Below, one piece after another: positions 46,851-54,787 of a stretch of 59,059 nucleotides of DNA. Where the stretch lies: contig CADCDK010000013.1 of NCBI GenBank assembly GCA_902800185.1, forward strand, positions 1 to 59,059, in the 5' to 3' direction. Position numbers and translations under genes: made by a program. The stretch is from an uncultured Prevotellaceae bacterium. GTDB taxonomy: Bacteria; Bacteroidota; Bacteroidia; Bacteroidales; Bacteroidaceae. The notes beneath the pieces are model-generated. The model did not search any database, was not told the DNA's origin, and was given only the letters and a program-made list of their open reading frames with translations. The stretch's first letter is position 1. Each line of letters begins with the position of its first letter.

Positions 46851-48041
46851 ATGAAAATATGCATACTCACTCCTCGCTTTCCGGTTCCTGAATGTGGGGG
46901 TGATTTATTACGAATCAATTACATTGCCAGATACCTGAAGTCACAAGGGCATCAGCTGGTGTTAGTGTCCTATACAGAGGAGGCTCCAGACTTGAATGCT
47001 GCAAAAGAAATCTACGATAAGATTTATACCGTCAATCGCTGCAAGTTGACAACCCTGTTCTATTCTGCCCTGTTCATGTTGACAGGACGTCCTATACAAT
47101 GCGGTTACTACTATTCAAATCAGTTCGCCAGACTCTTTAAAAAAGTGATCAAAGAGGAGAAGCCCGACTTGTATGTTTCCCACCTGCTACGCATGGTACC
47201 ATTCTTAGAGGAAGCCAACGTACAAGACAGCTCAATTATCGAGATGACAGATGCTTTGTCGAAGACCTACGCCCTAGCAACAGGGGCAAAGGGTAATACA
47301 CTGCTTCGGAATATCTATAAAATAGAGAAACATCTAATTGCGAAATACGAGGAATTCGTCATCAGCCGTTATCCCAAGGTTGTACTGGTATCTCAGTCGG
47401 ACATTGATTTTCTGCGAAGCAGCATGAACAATCAGTTGACGCAGTCTTTGGAACTTCATACCAATGGAGTGGAGTATCTACAGCAAGTCAGCAATCACAT
47501 TGACCAACAAAAGATTTGCTTCATAGGTCATATGCAATCACTACAGAATCAAGACGCAGCCATTCACTTCGTCAATGACATCTTCCCACTCATCTTGGCC
47601 AAGAAGCCTGACATGAGGTTCTATATAGTAGGAGCGCATCCCCCCAAGAGCATCCAGAAACTACACAACGGAAAGAACGTTTTCGTCACAGGCTTTGTGG
47701 AAGATATCAACAAGTTCGTAGCCGACTCCTGCATTGCCGTGGCTCCTGTTCAGATTGCTGCAGGAATACAGAACAAGGTATTGGTAGCCATGGCCAATGC
47801 CATTCCTGTCGTCCTCACCTCACTGATTGCCAAGGCCATCCCTGAGTTGCAAGATGGTGAGAATTGTTTCATTCGCGACGACAACCAGTCGTTTGCAGAC
47901 GCATGTATCTCACTCATCAAAGATATGAATCTTCGTGATAGGATGAAAGAACGGGGACGAAAGACTGTCATTGAACGCTATTCATGGCATTCAAAACTAT
48001 ATGGCTATGATCAGCCTCGGACACCTAGGACAGAGAGGTGA
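46851..48041 (+). CDS. GT4-type glycosyltransferase
   Basis: A 396-residue GT-B enzyme related to the sugar-transferase group of exopolysaccharide loci (TIGR03087-like). The N-terminal half has MKICILTPRFPVPECGGDLLR, a Gly-rich loop after the first strand. The C-terminal half has IGHMQS, VTGFVEDI and the conserved LQDGENCFI with the donor-binding acidic residues. The last eight residues (PRTPRTER) look atypical and may come from a changed 3' end. Base composition is between the AT-rich cassette and the housekeeping genes. A ten-C tract lies 7 nt after the stop. Confidence 0.85.
   Translation: MKICILTPRFPVPECGGDLLRINYIARYLKSQGHQLVLVSYTEEAPDLNAAKEIYDKIYTVNRCKLTTLFYSALFMLTGRPIQCGYYYSNQFARLFKKVIKEEKPDLYVSHLLRMVPFLEEANVQDSSIIEMTDALSKTYALATGAKGNTLLRNIYKIEKHLIAKYEEFVISRYPKVVLVSQSDIDFLRSSMNNQLTQSLELHTNGVEYLQQVSNHIDQQKICFIGHMQSLQNQDAAIHFVNDIFPLILAKKPDMRFYIVGAHPPKSIQKLHNGKNVFVTGFVEDINKFVADSCIAVAPVQIAAGIQNKVLVAMANAIPVVLTSLIAKAIPELQDGENCFIRDDNQSFADACISLIKDMNLRDRMKERGRKTVIERYSWHSKLYGYDQPRTPRTER
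48022..48031. repeat. 10-bp direct repeat, left copy
   Basis: CACCTAGGAC occurs here at the end of the GT4 gene and again at 51256-51265 beside the GT4 3' remnant. The copies flank the two-gene CotH/cohesin segment. Repeats this short can occur by chance. Confidence 0.5.
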
Positions 48042-48047
48042 GAGAAG

Positions 48048-48057
48048 CCCCCCCCCC
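48048..48057. repeat. Ten-cytosine tract
   Basis: A run of ten C just after the stop of the GT4 gene. It lies outside the coding region as read here. Runs of this length slip easily during replication and sequencing. Confidence 0.85.
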
Positions 48058-48099
48058 AGAACATCAGTACCATTAGATTGTAGTCGAGTTATACACGAT

Positions 48100-48678
48100 T
48101 CATTTTACCAGAAATTTCCTGCCTTTTTTTAGTTTAATTCCTTTAGATGATGTCGTTGTTGGCTGACCAACGATATTGTAGACTCTTTCTGACAGCGTCT
48201 CTCTATTGGCTTTTGTCAATTGTATGGCAGTTTCTGGATTGGGTATACTTGCCACAACTTTCACTTGTGACAATACAGTTACATCCAAAGGGGTTCCATT
48301 TACACGAAAATTGTTAATTGTTACAGGATAGGAGCCTTCAGCTGTACCTTCAGGTACTTCCATCTTAATGACAGCAAAGTCACCCTCGCCTATTATCGCG
48401 TTGTTTGTTGTGCTAATAGCTCCCACAATGCCTTCCTCTTCAGCAAACATAGCTGCCCAGTCCTTCGTGGGTACAACGTCAGTCACGCTGAACCCATCAG
48501 GGGCTATCACTTCAAAATGAGTGGAGGTCATCGTCTCCACACCTTCGATATGCAGAACAAAACTCACTGTTTCACCTGACGAAAGAGCCTCTACGTCACC
48601 AGATGAAGAGACGGTTTGTGCCCGATTCTCCAAACTAATGGCTAATAGGACAAGTAAAAAATATAGTATCTTTCTCAT
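48100..48678 (-). CDS. Secreted cohesin-like protein with Bacteroidales C-terminal segment
   Basis: About 192 residues from ATG 48678. Signal peptide residues 1-20 (ILYFLLVLLAISLENRAQ). A cohesin-like beta-sandwich is suggested by GETVSFVLHIEGVET, a hydrophobic middle and GEGDFAVIKMEVPEGTAEGSYPVTINNF. The C-terminal VYNIVGQPTTTSSKGIKLKKGRKFLVK resembles the short tail found on many secreted Prevotella proteins, possibly a sorting signal. The upstream gene encodes a CotH protein with a dockerin-like end, 2 nt before this start, so they are one transcript. Whether the two bind is inference. A GTG 9 nt earlier overlaps the CotH stop and is less likely. Confidence 0.75.
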   Translation of the reverse strand: MRKILYFLLVLLAISLENRAQTVSSSGDVEALSSGETVSFVLHIEGVETMTSTHFEVIAPDGFSVTDVVPTKDWAAMFAEEEGIVGAISTTNNAIIGEGDFAVIKMEVPEGTAEGSYPVTINNFRVNGTPLDVTVLSQVKVVASIPNPETAIQLTKANRETLSERVYNIVGQPTTTSSKGIKLKKGRKFLVK

Positions 48679-48680
48679 AA

Positions 48681-51035
48681 TTACCACGGTTTTTCTTTGG
48701 CTACAGAGTAATCAAGAATAATCTGTGCATCCACTTCATTTATTTCGCCATCACCATTCACGTCACCTTTCTTATTGTCCTCACTGAACATATAATTTAG
48801 AGACTCCGGAGCACAATCTTTTGGTAGTTGCAGGATTGCGGTATTTGTATCGATATCACCCTTGAGCAAATTTGCATAATACATTGACGACTCAGTATAC
48901 GGTACAGTGTAGGAACCTGGCGCACCTTTTATAATTAAGCCCGTTCCTGCAGGAACATCCATTACCCTCTTCATCATTACAGTACTTGTTGTACTGTCGA
49001 AGCCACTGGCAATATATGCCATAATATCAGGAACTTTGCTAAAGTCGATGTCGTGATCACTACAATAGGTTATCTGACCATCATCACCGATTACAATAGT
49101 AGCTTCTGTAATTAAGCGGAAATTTACCTCAATGTCTTTATCCTGTTCCGAAACCGTTATGATGAATTTTCCATCAAGCACTTGATCGGTTATATCTTCG
49201 CCGTCAATGATTAGGGATTCAAAAGAATAACCACTATCTGGTATTATTTCAAAAGTCTGTTCAGTATTAGGCTCAGGCGTCAACAGGTGTGTACCGCTAT
49301 CCAGACTTGTGTCACCATACAATACATTTCCTCCCTCCGAAACTACCACCGTAATGCCTGGAGAAATCGGAACAATGTTCTTAAAGTTGTTCCAGCCCTC
49401 AGTACTCTTATATTTCTTTACCATACCACTAGGAACATATAATGTGGCATTTTCAAAGGAAGCTGAATTCCAAACACCATCACCTAAAGCAAAAGGTTCT
49501 TTCACTTGTACATATATATTGACAAGTGACGTACAATTAACAAACGCACCATTTCCAATACTCTTTATCGTGGCAGGAATCTCAATACTTGTCATATCTA
49601 TGGTATTATCAAATGCGCCTACTCCTATGCTTGTCACATCGTAAGTCCATTTTTCAATAGTCACTGTTTCTGGTATGACCACTGCACCAGATTTCGTTGT
49701 ACTGACAACCTCTACCGTTCTTGGATTCTTGGACGTTACGAGGTAACTAATATCCTCCACTGTGAAGTCATCTCCGACACTTGGTTCAAACACTATATTT
49801 TCATCCAGCCATGACTTGCGAGTTTCAAAATAAGACTTTGCAGACTCGAAATAAGTTTGAATGGTTTGGAGTTCATATTCTGTCCATCGGTTATTGTGGT
49901 ATGGTATAGCAGCATTAAGTGCTTGTCCTTCTGGGGACTCTACAAATTGGTCAAAATACTCGAAAAGAGAGTCAAACAGGATGTCTTTAACATCTTTCCA
50001 TCTTCTGGCATATGTATTTTTGAATGTTCCGTTTTCACTCTCAAACAACAATGAAAAATAATATGCCTGATGAATATAAGCCCATTCTTCGGCTTTCATA
50101 ATCATATCATAATCCCAAAGCGATCCCATCATTATCTTCGAGGTGGAGGAATCATCGTATTTAGTCAAAAACATATTAGAGCCTGCCGAATCAATATCAC
50201 CGAGAATATCGTGAGCAAGCATCCAGTTGGCAAATGATTCAACATCAATATATTCGGTATAGGTAGCATCCATAAGAGATGCTTCCATTTGGTATATGTA
50301 CTTTTCAAAGTTACTTAATTGCTCATCGGTAATATCTTCACTGTCGGGATACTTGAACGTATAATTCACATTCCAGCCGAAGGAAGTTTTCACCGACAGG
50401 TCTTCATTCCACCAATAAGCATCTAGTTCAAAAACATATCCCGATTTTTCCACATCGAGGCGGCAGTCAGCATTGCGATCCACAGACTCGACCAGCATAT
50501 ACAAGCCCTGATAATCACCATTTAGTACAACATTGACATATTGATAGCGAGGAGTCCATTGCAAGCCAAGCATTTCGTTTATTTTGAAACCAATCATTGT
50601 ATTTAAATTAGGAACTCTGAGGAGCAACCAGTCTTTGTCTTTGTACCGTTTGTCACCTCTGCAAAGCAAATCATCCTTCTTTTGCAGCTTAATTTTATAG
50701 GGATGATTACGAAGATTTGCGCTCCAGTTGCCCCTTACTTTGATTGTGATTCCGGATGTACCACTCTCATACTCTCCACTATCATAAGTTGTGTTCTCAC
50801 CATTTATGACAACCAGTCTTCCTGGCACTTTTGTAGCATTTTTTATACTCTGGCCCAAGCAGCCAGGAGGCGCAACAGCAATCTCGTATGTCGGTTCCTC
50901 ATGGTTTACCGTTTCAACCACGACAAGCGGCAAGCCAGTTTCTATAAGTTGCTGCTTTTCTATATCTGTTATAGCATTGAGATCATTTATGCTAATCAGT
51001 GCCAATGCAAGAAGGATAATAAATCTGTATCTCAT
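48681..51035 (-). CDS. CotH-kinase family surface protein with LRR_5 and dockerin-like end
   Basis: A 784-residue secreted protein. Residues 1-22 form a signal peptide. The CotH domain spans about 95-420, with IKVRGNWSANLRNHPYKIKL, DWLLLRVP and MGSLWDYDMI; in CotH kinases the Asp of such motifs binds metal. Residues about 430-570 hold an LRR_5-like block (VTSIGVGAFDNTIDMTSIEIP), followed by Ig-like beta segments (GGNVLYGDTSLDSGTHLLTP). The end, GDVNGDGEINEVDAQIILDY, is a single dockerin calcium loop plus helix, half of the usual duplicated dockerin. CotH proteins can phosphorylate partner proteins; the partner here may be the cohesin-like protein encoded next. Leader about 115 nt long. Confidence 0.82.
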   Translation of the reverse strand: MRYRFIILLALALISINDLNAITDIEKQQLIETGLPLVVVETVNHEEPTYEIAVAPPGCLGQSIKNATKVPGRLVVINGENTTYDSGEYESGTSGITIKVRGNWSANLRNHPYKIKLQKKDDLLCRGDKRYKDKDWLLLRVPNLNTMIGFKINEMLGLQWTPRYQYVNVVLNGDYQGLYMLVESVDRNADCRLDVEKSGYVFELDAYWWNEDLSVKTSFGWNVNYTFKYPDSEDITDEQLSNFEKYIYQMEASLMDATYTEYIDVESFANWMLAHDILGDIDSAGSNMFLTKYDDSSTSKIMMGSLWDYDMIMKAEEWAYIHQAYYFSLLFESENGTFKNTYARRWKDVKDILFDSLFEYFDQFVESPEGQALNAAIPYHNNRWTEYELQTIQTYFESAKSYFETRKSWLDENIVFEPSVGDDFTVEDISYLVTSKNPRTVEVVSTTKSGAVVIPETVTIEKWTYDVTSIGVGAFDNTIDMTSIEIPATIKSIGNGAFVNCTSLVNIYVQVKEPFALGDGVWNSASFENATLYVPSGMVKKYKSTEGWNNFKNIVPISPGITVVVSEGGNVLYGDTSLDSGTHLLTPEPNTEQTFEIIPDSGYSFESLIIDGEDITDQVLDGKFIITVSEQDKDIEVNFRLITEATIVIGDDGQITYCSDHDIDFSKVPDIMAYIASGFDSTTSTVMMKRVMDVPAGTGLIIKGAPGSYTVPYTESSMYYANLLKGDIDTNTAILQLPKDCAPESLNYMFSEDNKKGDVNGDGEINEVDAQIILDYSVAKEKPW

Positions 51036-51060
51036 TATTTGAAATAATACCTAAATTCCG

Positions 51061-51085
51061 CCTGAGCAACAAAAAGTTGCTCAGG
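51061..51085. promoter_or_regulatory. Perfect 10-bp hairpin in the CotH leader
   Basis: CCTGAGCAAC, five A, then GTTGCTCAGG. The stem is perfect with a 5-nt loop, 26-50 nt before the CotH start. Neither strand has a following T-run, so it is not a plain terminator. It may act in mRNA stability or translation. Confidence 0.7.
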
Positions 51086-51157
51086 ATTTGGCCATGTCAG
51101 ATTTTTCACTTACCTTAGTGCTGCAAATCAAGACAAGCAAAATCATCAATGACATAG

Positions 51158-51165
51158 CAAAGGTA
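51158..51165 (-). promoter_or_regulatory. -7 box of the CotH/cohesin unit
   Basis: TACCTTTG on the minus strand, a full -7 consensus match. No convincing -33 box was found. It predicts a leader of about 115 nt containing the hairpin. Confidence 0.6.
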
Positions 51166-51255
51166 CAACAAAAATCAGAGAAAATCAGCGCTTTTGGCGG
51201 ATTATTTTTCGTTTTGGACAAATTTGACCGTATTCTGTCCTCTGTAATCGACTCC

Positions 51256-51265
51256 CACCTAGGAC
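51256..51265. repeat. 10-bp direct repeat, right copy
   Basis: CACCTAGGAC, identical to 48022-48031. It lies about 20 nt before the glycosyltransferase remnant. Confidence 0.5.
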
Positions 51266-51282
51266 TTCGCAGTAAGCTTATA

Positions 51283-51471
51283 GGAGTACAGCATGATGGT
51301 GAAAATTGTTTCATACGAAATGACAATCAGTCATTTGCCAACATCTGCATTGAATTGCTAAACAACCAGCAACTACGCACTACCATGAGAGAACAAGGTC
51401 GCAAAATGGTGATCGAACACTATTCATGGGATGAGAAACTAAAAGGATATGAATTAATATCGGCAAGATAG
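51283..51471 (+). pseudogene. 3' remnant of a GT4 glycosyltransferase gene
   Basis: About 62 codons, GVQHDGENCFIRNDNQSFAN to SWDEKLKGYE and a TAG stop. They align with the last residues of the GT4 protein encoded at 46851-48041 (DGENCFIRDDNQSFADACIS, RYSWHSKLYGYD). The catalytic core is absent. The frame stays open upstream to 51088, but that part resembles no glycosyltransferase and contains the promoter box of the opposite-strand CotH gene. It is best read as the tail of a deleted or duplicated enzyme. Confidence 0.75.
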
Positions 51472-51506
51472 TAGAAGGGTATCTATATTGACCCTGTTGA
51501 TAGACT

Positions 51507-51545
51507 AAAAAACCGCCGAGGCATCTTGGATGTCCCGGCGGTTTT
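51507..51545. terminator. Bidirectional intrinsic terminator
   Basis: A-run then CCGCCG (51513-51518), a 17-nt loop region, CGGCGG (51536-51541), then TTTT. The flanking A-run and T-run make it usable in both directions: for glmM on the minus strand and for the plus-strand remnant. Confidence 0.85.
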
Positions 51546-51567
51546 GTATATGCGATAGCCTGAGGCT

Positions 51568-52959
51568 TTACTGCATGTCATAGACAATCTGCATGAGCTC
51601 CTTGCCCAATTCGTCAGCGGCCTGCATGGTGGAAGCCTCGCTATAGACGCGGATGATGGGCTCGGTGTTCGACTTGCGCAGGTGTACCCACTTGTCGGGG
51701 AAGTCAATCTTCACGCCGTCGATGTCGTTCACCTGTGCATCGGCAACCTTGGCGAACTTCTCCTTCACCTTCACCAGAATGGCATCAACATCGGTCTCGG
51801 GAGTGAGGTCGATGCGGTTCTTGGCAATCTGGTAGTCGGGATAGGTGGCACGCAGCTCACTCACCTTCATGCCTTTGTGGGCAAGAGAAGAGAGGAACAG
51901 TCCGATACCAACGAGGGCATCGCGTCCGTAGTGGCTGGCGGGATAGATGACTCCACCGTTGCCCTCGCCGCCGATGACGGCATTGGCCTCCTTCATCTTG
52001 GTGGTGACGTTCACCTCGCCCACGGCCGAAGCGCAGTACTTACCGCCATGCTTCTCGGTGACATCGCGCAGGGCGCGTGTAGAAGAGAGGTTGGAGACGG
52101 TGTTGCCAGGTGTATGGGTGAGCACGTAGTCTGCCACGCTCACGAGGGTGTATTCCTCGCCGAACATCTTTCCGTCCTCACAGATGAAGGCCAGACGGTC
52201 AACGTCGGGGTCAACGACGATACCCATGTCGTAACCACCCTTCTTCAGCTCGTCCATGATGCCTGTGAGGTTCTTCTCGATGGGCTCGGGGTTGTGTGCG
52301 AAGTCACCGCTCGGCTCGGCGTTGAGGAACTTGTATTCTACACCCAGCTCCTTCAGCAGTCCGGGCAGGATGACACCGCCCACGGAGTTGATGGAATCTA
52401 CGACCACCTTGAAGCCTGCCTTGCGGATGGCTTCCACGTCAACCAGCTCTAGGGCAAGCACGCTCTCAATGTGTTTCCTGTCGAAGCTGTTGTCTTCGAA
52501 ATAGTGTCCCAGATGATCTACGTCGGCATACTCAAAGTCTTCCTTGGCAGCGATGTCGAGCACCTGTGCGCCGTCGGCAGCTGTGAGGAACTCGCCTTCT
52601 TTGTTCAGGAGTTTCAGGGCGTTCCACTGGCGGGGGTTGTGACTGGCTGTGATGATGATACCGCCGTCGGCCTCTGCCCAGCGTACTGCCAGCTCTGTGG
52701 TCGGGGTCGTAGCAAGCCCAATGTTGATAACGTCGTAGCCCATGCCGAGCAGTGTGCCGCAGACAACGTTCTTGACCATGTCGCCAGAGATGCGTGCGTC
52801 ACGTCCTACTACAATCTTGTTGTTGTTTGACTTGCCGGAGCGACGAATGAAAGTCGCATAGGCAGATGTGAATTTCACGATGTCGAGCGGGTTCAATGTG
52901 TCGCCCGAGCGTCCGCCGATGGTTCCGCGGATTCCAGAAATAGATTTAATTAGTGTCAT
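51568..52959 (-). CDS. glmM: Phosphoglucosamine mutase
   Basis: A 463-residue alpha-D-phosphohexomutase. The phosphoserine loop ITASHNP places the active Ser at residue 106. The metal loop is DPDVDRLA, the sugar-binding loop is GGEGNGG, and the phosphate-binding end is RKSNTEPIIRVY. It converts glucosamine-6-phosphate to glucosamine-1-phosphate for UDP-GlcNAc, used in peptidoglycan, lipid A and polysaccharide. The family also includes phosphoglucomutases and phosphomannomutases, but the motifs fit GlmM. It is 71 nt after the DUF4827 gene, and a terminator follows it. Confidence 0.9.
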   Translation of the reverse strand: MTLIKSISGIRGTIGGRSGDTLNPLDIVKFTSAYATFIRRSGKSNNNKIVVGRDARISGDMVKNVVCGTLLGMGYDVINIGLATTPTTELAVRWAEADGGIIITASHNPRQWNALKLLNKEGEFLTAADGAQVLDIAAKEDFEYADVDHLGHYFEDNSFDRKHIESVLALELVDVEAIRKAGFKVVVDSINSVGGVILPGLLKELGVEYKFLNAEPSGDFAHNPEPIEKNLTGIMDELKKGGYDMGIVVDPDVDRLAFICEDGKMFGEEYTLVSVADYVLTHTPGNTVSNLSSTRALRDVTEKHGGKYCASAVGEVNVTTKMKEANAVIGGEGNGGVIYPASHYGRDALVGIGLFLSSLAHKGMKVSELRATYPDYQIAKNRIDLTPETDVDAILVKVKEKFAKVADAQVNDIDGVKIDFPDKWVHLRKSNTEPIIRVYSEASTMQAADELGKELMQIVYDMQ

Positions 52960-53030
52960 AAGCTTTATTGTTGAAGTTTGATAGTTACTGTTTGTTGTTT
53001 ACCGTTTACCGTGAATACATTCATCTCTCA

Positions 53031-53669
53031 TCATATTCCCCGCTCGTAAGTCAGCTCGTAGAGGCAGGGATATACGTTTTGCGAGGCATTAGACTGTCCC
53101 TGTGTGTGGGGTACGATGATTTTCACCTTCGCAATTTCCTCTCCGGGAGCCGAAGGACGGCCAAGGTTGATATAGCTCAGCGGGACGAGCCAGCCGGCAG
53201 GAACGGAGGCCGTGCCATAGGTGGTGTACATCAGACCGCTCTCAAAGGAGGCGGTAAAGGTGCCCGAGGTGTTGCGCACGGACATCTTGTCAACGATGGA
53301 CGAGTAGTAGAGAACGTTGTTGGTGAGGTGTATGCTGTCAGCTCCCACCAGCAGGTTATACTCTGTAAAACGGCAAAGCACGTGTGCCGTCTCTCCGTTC
53401 TTCAGTCGTGTGCCACAGCCTTTGCGGATAATCTGCATATAGACACCGCTGCTGCCGAAAACCACAAACTCGTTTTTGCTCAGGTCGGTGACGGAGTCCT
53501 GAGCAAAGAATTGTGACTCGCTGATCACATTGATGCCGGCGTCGGCGATATACTGGTTGATGGCCGAGCGCTCACGTTTTTTCTGTTCTGCGTAGGTCTG
53601 TGTCTTTTCACAAGAAGTGAACAGTACGATGCTGATGAATAGCAGGAGAATGTATCTTGTTTGTTTCAT
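53031..53669 (-). CDS. DUF4827 lipoprotein
   Basis: A 212-residue protein with lipobox FTSC (Cys20) after a hydrophobic helix. The remainder is an FKBP-like beta fold (VYMQIIRKGCGTRLKNGETAHVLCRF, then PAGWLVPLSYINLG). DUF4827 members in Bacteroidetes are lipoproteins of unknown function, possibly with FKBP-like shape but without confirmed isomerase activity. It is transcribed with glmM. A -7 box (TAACTTTG, minus) lies 18 nt before its start. Confidence 0.82.
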   Translation of the reverse strand: MKQTRYILLLFISIVLFTSCEKTQTYAEQKKRERSAINQYIADAGINVISESQFFAQDSVTDLSKNEFVVFGSSGVYMQIIRKGCGTRLKNGETAHVLCRFTEYNLLVGADSIHLTNNVLYYSSIVDKMSVRNTSGTFTASFESGLMYTTYGTASVPAGWLVPLSYINLGRPSAPGEEIAKVKIIVPHTQGQSNASQNVYPCLYELTYERGI

Positions 53670-53686
53670 ATTTCACAACTTTGATG

Positions 53687-53694
53687 CAAAGTTA
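53687..53694 (-). promoter_or_regulatory. -7 box of the DUF4827-glmM unit
   Basis: TAACTTTG on the minus strand, 18 nt before the ATG at 53669. It is part of an inverted repeat AACTTTG-atg-CAAAGTT (53678-53693), so a similar box also faces the other way. A CAAA (TTTG on the minus strand) is 24 nt away, rather far. Confidence 0.6.
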
Positions 53695-53743
53695 GTAAAA
53701 AGTAGAGAGGTGGAAAAGCAAAAAGGCAGAAATGTTGCATTTT

Positions 53744-54787
53744 TCAACTTTTCTTAAGAATCTCCTCATAGGCTTTGATGGCATCGCGCACGATTTGCTC
53801 TGCTTCTTGCAGCGTACACGTCAGCCGACCGCCACTTGCATTGAGATGGCCGCCGCCATTGAAGAACCGCTCTGCCATTTCGTTGCAGGGGAACTGATCC
53901 ACGGAGCGCAGGCTCACCCAGATGAGGTTGTCGCGACGGTCGTCCTCGCGTAGCGATATGGACAGTTTCATCCCTTTGATGCGCAGCGGTTCGTTGACCA
54001 CCCCCTCGGCATCGCCCTTGATGAAGCGAAAGCGTTTCATGTCGTAGCGGGAGATGGTGAAGTAGGAGGCATGGAGGTCATCGAAGACATTGAGCTTCTG
54101 CGACATCAGGTAGCCGCGGAAGCGCACAGCCCATGAGCTGAAGTTGTTATAGACATTGCGGTAGATCTTGTCCTTGTCGATGTGCTTGGTCAGCAGTTCG
54201 CCGATAATCATGAAAATCTCCGGCCGGTTGGAGTTGTAGGTGAAGCCCCCCGTGTCGGTCATCATACCGCAGTAGAGGCAGGCGGCGCACGCCTTGTTCA
54301 TGGAGTCGAAGCCGCCAAGCTGCCAGATGATGCGGAAAGCCAGTTCGGAGGTGGAGCTCAATTCGGGCATCGACACGGTGAGTGCCGTCTCCATCTGTGG
54401 GCTCAGGTGATGGTCTATCATGACCCGCTTCGCCTGCGTGGCAGCATCGAAAGCCGCCTGCATCTCATCCAACCGCCCGGACTCGTTGAAATCCATGCAG
54501 AAAATCAGGTCGGCGGCCTTCAGCATGACATCGCATAACTCGCGGTGCTTGTCATACCTGACAACCTTCTCCGTGTTGGGCATCCAGCGCAGGAAGTCGG
54601 GGTAGGCGTCGGGGATGATGACGGACGGCTCCTTGCCCATCCCCTTCAAGTACTCCGCCCATGCCAGCGACGAACCCAGAGCATCGCCGTCGGGCGACTT
54701 GTGGCAAGTGATGACAATACAAGAAGAAGCTGCTATCAGCTCTTGCAGGACAGCAGCTTCTTGTTCATTCAGGATGTTGATTTGCAT
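53744..54787 (-). CDS. nrnA: Bifunctional oligoribonuclease/PAP phosphatase NrnA-like (DHH/DHHA1)
   Basis: A 347-residue phosphoesterase. The N-terminal DHH domain has SPDGDALGSSLAW and the signature MIDHHL. The C-terminal DHHA1 domain has the GGGHLNASGG loop that binds the substrate. Family members degrade short RNA oligomers and 3'-phosphoadenosine 5'-phosphate in the cytoplasm. The start at 54787 overlaps the upstream stop as TAATG, which indicates coupled translation. A longer in-frame start lies inside the upstream gene and is rejected. Confidence 0.88.
   Translation of the reverse strand: MQINILNEQEAAVLQELIAASSCIVITCHKSPDGDALGSSLAWAEYLKGMGKEPSVIIPDAYPDFLRWMPNTEKVVRYDKHRELCDVMLKAADLIFCMDFNESGRLDEMQAAFDAATQAKRVMIDHHLSPQMETALTVSMPELSSTSELAFRIIWQLGGFDSMNKACAACLYCGMMTDTGGFTYNSNRPEIFMIIGELLTKHIDKDKIYRNVYNNFSSWAVRFRGYLMSQKLNVFDDLHASYFTISRYDMKRFRFIKGDAEGVVNEPLRIKGMKLSISLREDDRRDNLIWVSLRSVDQFPCNEMAERFFNGGGHLNASGGRLTCTLQEAEQIVRDAIKAYEEILKKS

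Noticed and set aside
51088-51282. 5' part of the open frame before the GT4 remnant as a real N-terminus
   Set aside because: It resembles no glycosyltransferase and contains the opposite-strand CotH promoter box.
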